Origin: Carboxylicivirga sp.
Lineage (GTDB): Bacteria > Bacteroidota > Bacteroidia > Bacteroidales > Marinilabiliaceae
DNA length: 64,000 nucleotides
Direction: 5' to 3'
Assembly (NCBI GenBank): GCA_025210475.1
Contig: JAOARW010000037.1
Location: 1-64,000, forward strand
The translations under genes and the position numbers were made by a program. Of the stretch, positions 56,349 through 64,000 are shown in pieces (position 1 is the stretch's first letter; each line of letters begins with the position of its first letter). The notes beneath the pieces are model-generated. The model had not been told where the DNA came from. It saw only the letters and a program-made list of their open reading frames with translations, and searched no databases.

Positions 56349-57446
56349 ATGAAAAATATTTTACCTGTCTTTTTAATGTTTCTGACACTGGCATGTGTTG
56401 GTAAAGACAAAAATAATCAGCAGGCTGTGCAACTTCCCAAATTTCAGCCCGAGCAATATGTTTGCTATCGCACAGCGGAGCCGCTAAAGATTGATGGAGA
56501 ATTAAATGAGGGAGCATGGCAAAATGTTCCCTGGACCAATCTTTTTGTCGATATCGAGGGCGATAAAAAGCCGATGCCAACCTGGGAAACCAGAGCCAAA
56601 ATGTTATGGGACGATAAATACCTATATGTTGGAGCATACCTTGAAGAACCGCACTTGTGGGCTACCATCACCAAACGCGATGCTGTTATTTTTTACGATA
56701 ACGACTTTGAAGTTTTTATTGATCCGGATGGAGATACGCATGGTTATTATGAGTACGAAGTAAATGCTTTTAACACGGTTTGGGATTTGCTTTTGGCCAA
56801 GCCCTATCGCGAGGGAGGCCCGGCCATTAATAACTGGGATATTAATGGATTGAAATCGGCTGTTAGTTTAATGGGAACAATCAATCAGCCCAACGATGAG
56901 GATGAAGGATGGTACGTAGAAATTGCTTTTCCCTTGCATGTTTTGCATGAGTACTGTGGTGGTGTTAAAGCCAAGGCTGGTAATCAGTGGCGCATTAACT
57001 TCAGTCGTGTGCAATGGCAGCGCGAAGTGAAAGAGGGTACTTATCACAAAAAGATTAATCCGGAAACAGGTAAATCATATCCGGAAGATAACTGGGTTTG
57101 GTCGCCGCAAGGCTTTATCAATATGCACCGTCCTGAAACATGGGGTTTTCTTCAGTTCTCGGATGTCATTGCCGGTGAAGGAGAGGAGGCTTTTGTTTAC
57201 AATGAGGATGAGTCTGTGAAATGGGAACTGTTTTCAATTTATCATGCACAGAAAGTTTATCGCAAGCAAGATGGTAAGTATGCCAATCAGTTGGTTGAGT
57301 TGGAAAAAGTAGGGTTAAGTAACCTTAAATATGCCACAAAGGTAGAAACAACAGCTTCTTTGTTTGAGGCACAGGCAACACGCAAGGGTAGTAAGTTTAT
57401 CTGGCACATTAATAATGAAGGGCGTACCTGGCGAAGTAAAAAATAG
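56349..57446 (+). CDS. CBM9-like carbohydrate-binding lipoprotein
   Basis: A 365-residue lipoprotein (FLTLACVG, Cys16). The core resembles family 9 carbohydrate-binding modules: LKIDGELNEGAWQNVPWT, YLYVGAYLEEPHLWA, DNDFEVFIDPDGD and WRINFSRVQW. No catalytic residues are evident; Bacteroidota proteins of this type are usually in glycan-degradation loci. The ATG at 56349 is chosen because it opens the signal peptide; the earlier ATG at 56322 belongs to a short leader repeat. It lies between the GH20 and GH29 genes. Confidence 0.82.
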   Translation: MKNILPVFLMFLTLACVGKDKNNQQAVQLPKFQPEQYVCYRTAEPLKIDGELNEGAWQNVPWTNLFVDIEGDKKPMPTWETRAKMLWDDKYLYVGAYLEEPHLWATITKRDAVIFYDNDFEVFIDPDGDTHGYYEYEVNAFNTVWDLLLAKPYREGGPAINNWDINGLKSAVSLMGTINQPNDEDEGWYVEIAFPLHVLHEYCGGVKAKAGNQWRINFSRVQWQREVKEGTYHKKINPETGKSYPEDNWVWSPQGFINMHRPETWGFLQFSDVIAGEGEEAFVYNEDESVKWELFSIYHAQKVYRKQDGKYANQLVELEKVGLSNLKYATKVETTASLFEAQATRKGSKFIWHINNEGRTWRSKK

Positions 57447-57541
57447 TATTGACAGAAGGAAATTGATTTTAGTCAAATGAAACGAACATGTAAATTTTAA
57501 TCGTAAATATTACACACAGGGTAATGATTAAAATTACTTGA

Positions 57542-57575
57542 GAGTTCCATCCCGCCAGGCGGGACAAGTTATGAC
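57542..57575 (+). repeat. Hairpin leader repeat, copy 2
   Basis: GAGTTCCATCCCGCCAGGCG..., an inverted TCCCGCC/GGCGGGA hairpin followed by AAGTTATGAC. It matches the unit at 50983 and lies 20 bp before the fucosidase ATG. Confidence 0.6.
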
Positions 57576-57594
57576 AAATGAAAATAAATGTAAG

Positions 57595-59301
57595 ATGAAA
57601 AGATTTCTGATTTATGTAACGCTGGCGTTTGTGCTGTTAAGTACGGCAAATGCGCAAAAAGAGACAAACGAAACAGCTAAGGAAAAGGATAAAAGAATGG
57701 CCTGGTTTAAAGATGCCAAGCTGGGCATTTTTATTCACTATGGTATTTATGCTGTTAATGGCATTGATGAGTCCTGGTCATTTTTTAATGGTTACATCAA
57801 TTACGAGGATTATATGAAGCAGATGGATGGTTTTACTGCCAGCCAGTATCAGGCTCAGGAGTGGGCCCGTATATTCAAAGAGAGCGGAGCCAAATATGCT
57901 GTTTTAACCACCAAGCATCACGATGGCGTGGCACTTTGGGATAGTCAGACAGATCATTTTAGTACTGTAAAAAATACGCCTGCTAAAAAGGACATTGTTG
58001 CGCCTTTTGTAAAAGCTTTAAGAAAAGAAAAGCTGAAGGTAGGTTTGTATTATTCGTTGATTGACTGGTCGTACCCCGATTATCCGGCGCATTTGCGTAA
58101 TAAAAAGCGTTACCAGAAAGATCTGGAACGATGGGCGAAGTTTACCGACTTTTATTTTACGCAAATGTATGAACTGTCATCCCGTTTTAACCCTGATTTG
58201 TATTGGTTTGATGGCGATTGGGAGCATTCGGCCGAAGAGTGGAAAGCCAAAGAGTTGCGTAAATTAATGCTGATATACAACAAAAACGTCATTTTAAACA
58301 GTCGCCTGCGCGGATACGGTGATTACGATACACCAGAACAAGGTGTGCCAATTAGTAAGCCCAATAATCCATATTGGGAACTGTGTATGACTATGAATGA
58401 TTCGTGGGGTTATCAGCATAACGATCATAATTATAAAACACCTTACCAGATGATTCGCATATTTGTGGATTGCATTAGTATGGGTGGTAATTTACTATTG
58501 GATATTGGTCCCAAAGCCGATGGTTCTATTCCTGAGCCGCAGCTGGAAATCCTAAAAGAATTTGGTCGTTGGACGAGTAAGCACAGTGAAGCTATTTATG
58601 GAACACGTGCCGGAATCGATCAGAAGCATTTCACCGGACCGTCAGCTTTATCCAAGGATGGCGAGACTTTATACTTATACATCGACCGAAAGCCTAATCA
58701 TGCTGTTTTGGTTAATGGCTTAGATGTTGAACCTAAAAAGGTTCGTGTGGTTGGTAAGGATGTTAGTCTGCCATTTAATTTTGATGATAACCTGCTATCC
58801 ATTGATTTGGATGCAAAGGATTGCGATCAAACCATGACGGTAATTGCAGTTGATCTAAAACAAAACATCAAATTGGTACATCCTGAGAAGAGCTTACACG
58901 AATATGAAATGGCCGAGGTGATGAAGGATGATCAGTGGCGAAAGAAACACCGCATTGCACTGGATAATATGGCAGATCCAATTCCTGGCGGGCACTATAA
59001 TGGCCCTACGGCGTTGTCGAAAGACAAAAGTATCATGTACCTGATGGTAGATGGTAAAAACAATGGACCACTGGTGGTACGCGGGTTAAAGAATAAGATT
59101 AATCGCATTTGGGTGGTTGGCAATGGTACTAAACTCAGCCACAAAGAAAATGGTAAGCTATACTGGAGCCAAACGCCGGGCATCGTTTATATCGATTTGC
59201 CAGAAAAAGTTTTGGACAAAAACATGACGGTGATTGCTGTTTTACTGGATGGACAATTAAACCTTCATCGCGGTAAAGGCCATGTCATCGAAAGTAATTA
59301 A
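57595..59301 (+). CDS. GH29 alpha-L-fucosidase
   Basis: Removes alpha-linked fucose from glycans. The 568-residue secreted protein has a signal peptide ending STANAQ. GH29 motifs: WFKDAKLGIFIHYG, LTTKHHDGVALWDS, and DLYWFDGDWEH with nucleophile Asp206. The C-terminal part holds two similar beta domains (GPTALSKD repeated, each followed by a VDGK/DRK segment). The ATG at 57595 is chosen because the longer frame from 57538 reads through a hairpin repeat. With GH20 upstream it suggests use of fucosylated, amino-sugar-containing glycans such as mucins. Confidence 0.94.
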   Translation: MKRFLIYVTLAFVLLSTANAQKETNETAKEKDKRMAWFKDAKLGIFIHYGIYAVNGIDESWSFFNGYINYEDYMKQMDGFTASQYQAQEWARIFKESGAKYAVLTTKHHDGVALWDSQTDHFSTVKNTPAKKDIVAPFVKALRKEKLKVGLYYSLIDWSYPDYPAHLRNKKRYQKDLERWAKFTDFYFTQMYELSSRFNPDLYWFDGDWEHSAEEWKAKELRKLMLIYNKNVILNSRLRGYGDYDTPEQGVPISKPNNPYWELCMTMNDSWGYQHNDHNYKTPYQMIRIFVDCISMGGNLLLDIGPKADGSIPEPQLEILKEFGRWTSKHSEAIYGTRAGIDQKHFTGPSALSKDGETLYLYIDRKPNHAVLVNGLDVEPKKVRVVGKDVSLPFNFDDNLLSIDLDAKDCDQTMTVIAVDLKQNIKLVHPEKSLHEYEMAEVMKDDQWRKKHRIALDNMADPIPGGHYNGPTALSKDKSIMYLMVDGKNNGPLVVRGLKNKINRIWVVGNGTKLSHKENGKLYWSQTPGIVYIDLPEKVLDKNMTVIAVLLDGQLNLHRGKGHVIESN

Positions 59302-59320
59302 ATTAGTTGATTAATTAAAT

Positions 59321-59360
59321 AAAAAGCGCTTCATCCAAAATACAGTATGAAGCGCTTTTT
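59321..59360. terminator. Bidirectional terminator after the glycosidase operon
   Basis: Stem AAAAAGCGCTTCAT with ATGAAGCGCTTTTT and a 12-nt loop, between convergent genes. Confidence 0.88.
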
Positions 59361-59362
59361 AT

Positions 59363-60586
59363 TTATTTCCTATTGGCTCCAAAGGGACTTGTTGCTTTTG
59401 AATTTCTTATAAGTATAATTGATTGAAAACAATCGGTTGTATAGGTATTATCTGGCATATAAGCCATATGGTGTGCTTTTTTGTAGGGAGAATGATTGCT
59501 ATCGAGATTAAAATAAGTTTTAGAATCTGGTGTAGTTACTTCTTTTAAGTGTTCAATGCCAGGCATATAGTTGGCTATCTTACTATCGTCATTGGTGATT
59601 TTTAAATTGTAATACAGTTTCTTTTTTGAACGAAAAGTTTTTAATATCCCCGGAATGAATTGTTGAGGAATCATTTGTTCACTATCTGTATAAAACAATG
59701 CAAAGGTATAGGTCGATTTTGATGCCTGTTTTTTAATGCGAGAAGCAAGCCAGTCAATATCTGATTCGTTGGATTGATAACCGTGGTTACGGCCAAAAAT
59801 GCCAACCATTTTCTCCTTTTCCAATCCATAAAAACTAATGAGCTTTTGATGGTTTTCAAACATCAGGCTATCACGCGTCTGATCCCAAATACTGTCGCTC
59901 ATGCATTTTTCAAAGTTTAAAGCATTATTTAAGCAATAGTTGTGTATAAAAGCATCCTCTTTTGAAAAAAATGTTATATCGGTTGTTTGCAGCAATTGTT
60001 TGGTGTACTCAATATCTGTTGAATCCAATTTGAAACTCTTTCCATGGTCATAAGAGTAGTTAGTTTCCAAATTATACTTGCTTCGAATAGAGCTTATAAG
60101 CTTAATGTTACCTTCAACATCTTGAGCTACATCTATCCCAATGAATCTTAACTTATTTTCACAAGATTGATTGAATTGATAGAGTGCTTTGTAATAGGCA
60201 TATTTCTCATGACACCATCCAAATGTTGATTTAAAACTATTAATATAGTTTTTTAGATAAAGCGTGTCCCCCGTTTCTAAAAAGCGATTAATGGTTTTGA
60301 CTTCCGATAGGTCAGATTCTGAGATCATGTAAGTAAAGTCGGTTTTAGCCTTTAGCTCTTTAATGAGTTTCAAAGCAATTTTATAGTTGGCATGGTAGCC
60401 ATGGTTCTCATTTATAAAAAAGTATTGGTGCGATTGCGCAATGCTGTCTGTTATTAGTGCAGGCGAGTTAAAGAAGTCTTGTTTAACCTGGTTCAGGTAA
60501 TTGATATAGATAGAATCCTGATTCTTTTTGGCATAGCTGTTTAAATTCAGCAATGCTACACTAAGCATTAGTATTAGCTTGTACAT
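59363..60586 (-). CDS. Erythromycin-esterase/ChaN-like secreted protein
   Basis: A 407-residue exported protein with a signal peptide (about 1-19). The order of short motifs FFINENHG, MISESD, LRFIGIDVA, RDSLMFENHQKLI and VGIFGRNHGYQ fits the erythromycin-esterase (EreA)/ChaN/Tiki hydrolase superfamily, in which conserved Glu and His residues form the active site. Most members are not macrolide esterases. The substrate is unknown. It is monocistronic and convergent with the fucosidase. Confidence 0.68.
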   Translation of the reverse strand: MYKLILMLSVALLNLNSYAKKNQDSIYINYLNQVKQDFFNSPALITDSIAQSHQYFFINENHGYHANYKIALKLIKELKAKTDFTYMISESDLSEVKTINRFLETGDTLYLKNYINSFKSTFGWCHEKYAYYKALYQFNQSCENKLRFIGIDVAQDVEGNIKLISSIRSKYNLETNYSYDHGKSFKLDSTDIEYTKQLLQTTDITFFSKEDAFIHNYCLNNALNFEKCMSDSIWDQTRDSLMFENHQKLISFYGLEKEKMVGIFGRNHGYQSNESDIDWLASRIKKQASKSTYTFALFYTDSEQMIPQQFIPGILKTFRSKKKLYYNLKITNDDSKIANYMPGIEHLKEVTTPDSKTYFNLDSNHSPYKKAHHMAYMPDNTYTTDCFQSIILIRNSKATSPFGANRK

Positions 60587-60803
60587 AAGTTAATTGTTTG
60601 GTTAACACGACTAAGATAATTATTTCTGCTGCATAAGCAAATAAGTATTTAATAATGAATAGGTAAGAGCTTTAGTGTAAATGTGCTCTAATTTGAATAT
60701 TGAACATTGTGTACTCTGTAAATGTGAAATTTAACTAAAAGTATAAAATACCGATGTGCTATTTAAAATCTTAATTAATTAGGATTATTTTCTGTTAGAT
60801 TGT

Positions 60804-60811
60804 TATTTTTG
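60804..60811 (+). promoter_or_regulatory. -7 promoter element of serB
   Basis: TATTTTTG fits TAnnTTTG, 29 nt before the ATG. The -33 box is poor. Confidence 0.45.
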
Positions 60812-60839
60812 TGATTCATTTACTATCTAATATCAAATC

Positions 60840-62063
60840 ATGCAGAAGACCAAAGAAATCATCCTACTCAATATTTCGGGAGAAGATAAACCAGGATTAA
60901 CCGCCTTATTAACCGGCATATTATCGCAATATGGGGTTAATATTCTGGATATTGGTCAGGCTGTTATTCATGAAGATTTAGGCTTGGGTATTTTGTTTGA
61001 AGTGCCCGAAACGGCCGAGTCGGCCCCTGTATTAAAGGAGCTTCTTTTTAAGTCGTATGAGTTGGGACTTAACCTGAAATTTACCCCGGTAACGGAAGAA
61101 AAGTATAAAGACTGGGTGGGACAACAGGGAAAAGAGCGATTTATTATTACCATGTTATCGCGCAAGTTAAGTGCCGATCAGTTGTCGCAGGTTACAGGTA
61201 TTATTTCCAATCAAGGCCTAAATATCGATTACATTTCCCGATTAAGTGGTCGTGTTTTACTCGATGACCACGAGGGCAATGATAAGTCAGTGGTTGAATT
61301 TTCGGTGCGCGGAACACCAAAGAATGAATCGGAAATGAAGCAACAGTTCATCGATATTTCGCGCGAAGCAGGGGTGGACATTGCGTTTCAGGCCGATAAT
61401 ATTTTCCGTCGCAACCGTCGCCTGGTGTGCTTTGATATGGACTCAACACTTATCCAAACCGAGGTGATTGATGAACTGGCTATCAAAGCAGGTATTGGCG
61501 ATCAGGTAAAAGAAATCACCGAAGCGGCCATGCGCGGTGATATTGATTTTAATGAGAGCTTTATTCAGCGGGTGGCATTGCTCGAAGGTTTGGATGAAAG
61601 TGTGATGAAAGAGATTGCTGAAAACTTGCCCATCACCGAAGGGGCCGAGCGCTTATTTAAAACCTTAAAAACCTATGGCTATAAAACGGCTATTTTATCG
61701 GGGGGCTTTACCTATTTTGGTAATTACCTGAAAAGTAAGCTCGATATCGATTATGTTTTTGCCAACGAGCTGGAGATTAAAGAAGGTAAACTAAGCGGTA
61801 AGCATAAAGGCGAGATTGTTAATGGAGAGAAAAAAGCTGAGCTGCTCAAGCTTCTGGCCTTTAAAGAAGATATTCACCTGGAGCAGGTCATTGCAGTGGG
61901 CGACGGTTCCAACGACTTACCAATGTTAAAGTTGGCAGGATTAGGTATTGCTTTCCATGCCAAGCCCAAAGTTAAAGAATCGGCCAAGCATCATATTTCT
62001 ACCATTGGTCTGGATGCCATTCTTTATTTATTGGGCTTCCGCGATCGTGAAATTAATATCTAA
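60840..62063 (+). CDS. serB: Phosphoserine phosphatase with tandem ACT domains
   Basis: Last step of serine synthesis, phosphoserine to serine; serine is also the substrate of the serine palmitoyltransferase encoded in this window. The 407-residue protein has two N-terminal ACT-type regulatory domains (about 5-90 and 100-185) and a HAD domain. Nucleophile Asp199 lies in FDMDST, with LSGGFTYFG and the metal site GDGSNDLPML. The ACT pair suggests feedback control by serine. Confidence 0.95.
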   Translation: MQKTKEIILLNISGEDKPGLTALLTGILSQYGVNILDIGQAVIHEDLGLGILFEVPETAESAPVLKELLFKSYELGLNLKFTPVTEEKYKDWVGQQGKERFIITMLSRKLSADQLSQVTGIISNQGLNIDYISRLSGRVLLDDHEGNDKSVVEFSVRGTPKNESEMKQQFIDISREAGVDIAFQADNIFRRNRRLVCFDMDSTLIQTEVIDELAIKAGIGDQVKEITEAAMRGDIDFNESFIQRVALLEGLDESVMKEIAENLPITEGAERLFKTLKTYGYKTAILSGGFTYFGNYLKSKLDIDYVFANELEIKEGKLSGKHKGEIVNGEKKAELLKLLAFKEDIHLEQVIAVGDGSNDLPMLKLAGLGIAFHAKPKVKESAKHHISTIGLDAILYLLGFRDREINI

Positions 62064-62088
62064 GACGGTAGTCAATAGGCTATAGAAA

Positions 62089-62165
62089 CAAGACAAGAGA
62101 CGAAAGATCAAAGATAATTTGCATACTAGCAGATGCATCGGTCTTCCGTCTTCTGTCTTCTTGTT
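62089..62165. repeat. Imperfect inverted repeat of AGAC/GTCT units
   Basis: ACAAGACAAGAGACGAAAGATC (left) is an imperfect inverse of the right arm ending GTCTTCTGTCTTCTTGTT. Repeated GTCTTC units are evident. It may act as a terminator for serB. Confidence 0.4.
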
Positions 62166-62200
62166 AAGTCTCTAAAAATCTACCAATCCTATAATTTTAT

Positions 62201-62208
62201 TATTTTTG
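62201..62208 (+). promoter_or_regulatory. -7 promoter element of tcdA
   Basis: TATTTTTG followed by CCGCCC, 24 nt before the ATG at 62232. It falls inside the longer open frame starting at 62133 and so supports the internal start. Confidence 0.55.
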
Positions 62209-62231
62209 CCGCCCAAATAGTTGATTCGAAT

Positions 62232-63038
62232 ATGGGTAAAGGTATTTTTCATCGCTCGGAACTTTTAATGGGCAAAGAAGTGATGCAGGCATTGGCTGAG
62301 AAAAGAGCCATTTTGTTTGGTATTGGAGGAGTAGGGAGCTGGTGTGCCGAGAGTTTGGTTCGTACAGGTTTACTTAACTTAACCATTGTTGACAGCGACC
62401 GGGTGGATATTACCAATGTGAACCGTCAGTTGATGGCAACCACCAAAACCGTTGGGGAGGTGAAGACCATTGCCCTAAAAGAGCGTTTATTGGAGATTAA
62501 TCCCGATGCCAACATTACTGATATTCAGGAAATATACAGCCGCGATACAGCCGATGACTTTAAGCTTGAAGAATACGACATTATTATTGATGCAATTGAT
62601 TCGTTGAGTAGTAAAGCACATCTGATTCAAAATGCTGTTGATAAAGAAGCCATCTTTGTATCATCGATGGGGGCGGCTTTAAAGGTTGATCCAACCCGTG
62701 TTCAGGTGGAATCGTTCTGGAATGTTAAGGGATGTCCTTTGGCGCGTAAGGTGCGAAAGATGCTACGGAAATGGAAGGTTAACGAGCGCGATTTTCCTTG
62801 TGTTTATAGTGATGAAGTGCTGGAAAATGAAGGAGCCTACCTTATAGAACAACATGCCGATGATGCAGATGATAAAGCAGAAAATGGTCCCGGTAATCCC
62901 GAATTGCTCAATCACAAATGGGATCATAAAAAGGCATCGATTAATGGCAGCCTGGCCCATATAACAGGAATCTTCGGCATGACACTCGCCGGATTGATCA
63001 TTCAGCAAATTTGCCAGGAAGCAAAGATAAAAGCATAA
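62232..63038 (+). CDS. tcdA: tRNA threonylcarbamoyladenosine dehydratase
   Basis: An E1-like ATP-dependent enzyme that cyclises t6A to ct6A at position 37 of ANN-decoding tRNAs. The 268-residue protein has the adenylation motif FGIGGVGSW (29-37), NVNRQLMAT, DAIDSLSSKAHLI and a C-terminal membrane-associated helix (GIFGMTLAGLIIQQI). The ATG at 62232 is preferred because the -7 promoter lies just upstream. It ends with its own terminator. Confidence 0.92.
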   Translation: MGKGIFHRSELLMGKEVMQALAEKRAILFGIGGVGSWCAESLVRTGLLNLTIVDSDRVDITNVNRQLMATTKTVGEVKTIALKERLLEINPDANITDIQEIYSRDTADDFKLEEYDIIIDAIDSLSSKAHLIQNAVDKEAIFVSSMGAALKVDPTRVQVESFWNVKGCPLARKVRKMLRKWKVNERDFPCVYSDEVLENEGAYLIEQHADDADDKAENGPGNPELLNHKWDHKKASINGSLAHITGIFGMTLAGLIIQQICQEAKIKA

Positions 63039-63040
63039 AA

Positions 63041-63068
63041 AATCCCGGCCTAAACCGGGATTATTTTT
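63041..63068. terminator. Terminator of tcdA
   Basis: Stem AATCCCGG (63041-63048) with CCGGGATT (63055-63062), loop CCTAAA, then ATTTTT. It lies between convergent genes. Confidence 0.8.
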
Positions 63069-63092
63069 AAAACATCTTTGGCCAATCGGGAG

Positions 63093-64000
63093 TTAGTAAC
63101 CAAAAATGTCTTCTAAAGCTAATTCGTGAACTTTACCCAACTTGGCCAGGGCTTTTTTGTCTAAATCAGACTTACGGCCCAGCACCATGTAAGTATAGTT
63201 TTTACCTTTGATGTGGTCATTAAAGAAAGTCTCAAACTCATCCAATGTAATGCTTTGAGCTTTGGTGTACACATCTTGTCTGAGGTCGTAGTCGAGGCCT
63301 CTGTCGGCGTTCGACATGTATTCCCAGAATAATTCTTTATTGGTGATGCGTTCGGTATTAATTTGTTTCACAATACCGTCGCAAGCCTGCTGGAATTGCA
63401 TTTCGGCGCGAGGCATCTCGTTCATCAATTCAGTTAAAGTAGAGGTGGCAATACTTAATTTATCAGCCTGTGTACCCAGTCTTCCGTAAATAAAATTGTC
63501 CTTGTCTTTTTGAGAGGCATTGATGTAGCCTGCTCCAGCGGAATAAGCCAGGGCTTTCGATTCTCTTATTTCCTGGAAAACAACCGATGATAGGCCGGAA
63601 CCAAAATAGTTATTAAACACTTCCGCGTAAGGAATGATCGCCGGATCAAATGGCGTATCTTTTACAAGCAGTAAGATATTCGCCTGGTTAATGTAGTAAT
63701 CAACCATGTAAACATTTGAGCTTTCGTTATCGCGCATTTTGTAATTGATCTTTTCAGGAATAGGCGATAGCTGCTCAGGTGTTTTGTGGTATTGTGTTAA
63801 TAATCCGGTTACTTTTTCGCTTGATGATGGTCCATAATAGTAAACTTTGTGTGCGAACGAAGTCATTTCATCCAGCTGCTTAGTTAAATCATTCGGATTT
63901 ATAGATTTTAATTCCTCGCTGCTGATCAGGTATTTGCCCGGTGAATTTTCTCCGTAAATTCCGTAATCAACCATGGCTCTGAATATGCGTCCCTGGTTTT
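63093..64000 (-). CDS. M16 family metallopeptidase, C-terminal part (cut by window end)
   Basis: The frame continues past 64000 without a stop, so only the last ~302 residues are seen; an internal Met at 63974 is not the start. The pattern of an inactive M16 C-terminal half is clear: AEVFNNYFGSGLSSVVFQEI, then RESKALAYSAGAGY, and a DPAIIPYAEV lead-in. M16 peptidases are periplasmic zinc proteases with an HxxEH site in the N-terminal half, outside the window. Confidence 0.9.
   Translation of the reverse strand, partial: NQGRIFRAMVDYGIYGENSPGKYLISSEELKSINPNDLTKQLDEMTSFAHKVYYYGPSSSEKVTGLLTQYHKTPEQLSPIPEKINYKMRDNESSNVYMVDYYINQANILLLVKDTPFDPAIIPYAEVFNNYFGSGLSSVVFQEIRESKALAYSAGAGYINASQKDKDNFIYGRLGTQADKLSIATSTLTELMNEMPRAEMQFQQACDGIVKQINTERITNKELFWEYMSNADRGLDYDLRQDVYTKAQSITLDEFETFFNDHIKGKNYTYMVLGRKSDLDKKALAKLGKVHELALEDIFGY

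Noticed and set aside
59363-60586. Macrolide resistance esterase
   Set aside because: Only the superfamily pattern is visible, with a signal peptide and divergent motifs; most such relatives are not known to act on macrolides.

Overview
The window looks like chromosome of a Bacteroidota member, probably a marine, free-living Bacteroidia of the Marinilabiliales type. The support is as follows: promoters of the TAnnTTTG (-7) class, almost no Shine-Dalgarno dependence, AT-rich intergenic DNA, DUF6029, DUF5686, DUF4833 and DUF6261 family proteins, BlaI/M56 pairs, a LytS/LytTR pair, a sphingolipid operon and GH20/GH29 glycosidases. There is no rRNA, phage or intact insertion sequence. The right edge cuts an M16 peptidase gene.

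Layout. 0.2-8.1 kb: guaB, a large secreted MG2/plug-type protein, then a BlaI repressor, an M56 sensor-peptidase and a TPR protein with palindromic operators over the promoter. 8.2-14.3 kb: M1 aminopeptidase, DUF4136 lipoprotein, and an overlapping operon of two thioredoxin-fold proteins plus a DUF6029 outer-membrane protein. 14.4-14.7 kb: two small inverted-repeat elements. 14.9-22.7 kb: an efflux operon (HlyD-like adaptor, small membrane protein, ABC ATPase, MacB-like permease) divergent from an NtrC-type regulator and its kinase. The gap between them holds two palindromic enhancer-like sites and a sigma-54-like promoter. 22.9-25.2 kb: a second BlaI/M56 pair with a different operator. 25.4-28.8 kb: hflK-hflC and an NhaC antiporter gene with an apparent frameshift.

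28.9-32.5 kb: an ECF sigma factor, a zinc-finger anti-sigma candidate, a secreted precursor with seven Cys in E(G/A)KCG motifs, a DUF692 (MNIO) enzyme, a DUF2063 partner and DoxX. This is a bufferin/oxazolin-like RiPP system. 32.6-44.6 kb: a PAP2 phosphatase, a LytS/LytTR pair and a six-gene minus-strand operon that includes serine palmitoyltransferase, a candidate ceramide synthase, a candidate ceramide reductase and an LtaS-like transferase. Three direct-repeat sites with a 21-bp period sit upstream of PAP2, of the kinase/regulator pair and of the lipid operon, suggesting one LytTR regulon.

44.7-53.5 kb is accessory DNA. It holds an esterase, a DUF6261 gene preceded by seven TGCCC-N4-GGGCA palindromes spaced 41-42 bp apart, a possible HEPN protein, several orphan secreted proteins, four copies of a ~95-bp repeat, REP/REPIN-like repeats and a MITE-like element. 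53.5-64 kb returns to ordinary chromosome: tRNA-Thr and tRNA-Gly, a GH20/CBM9-like/GH29 glycan operon, an erythromycin-esterase-like protein, serB, tcdA and the partial M16 peptidase.
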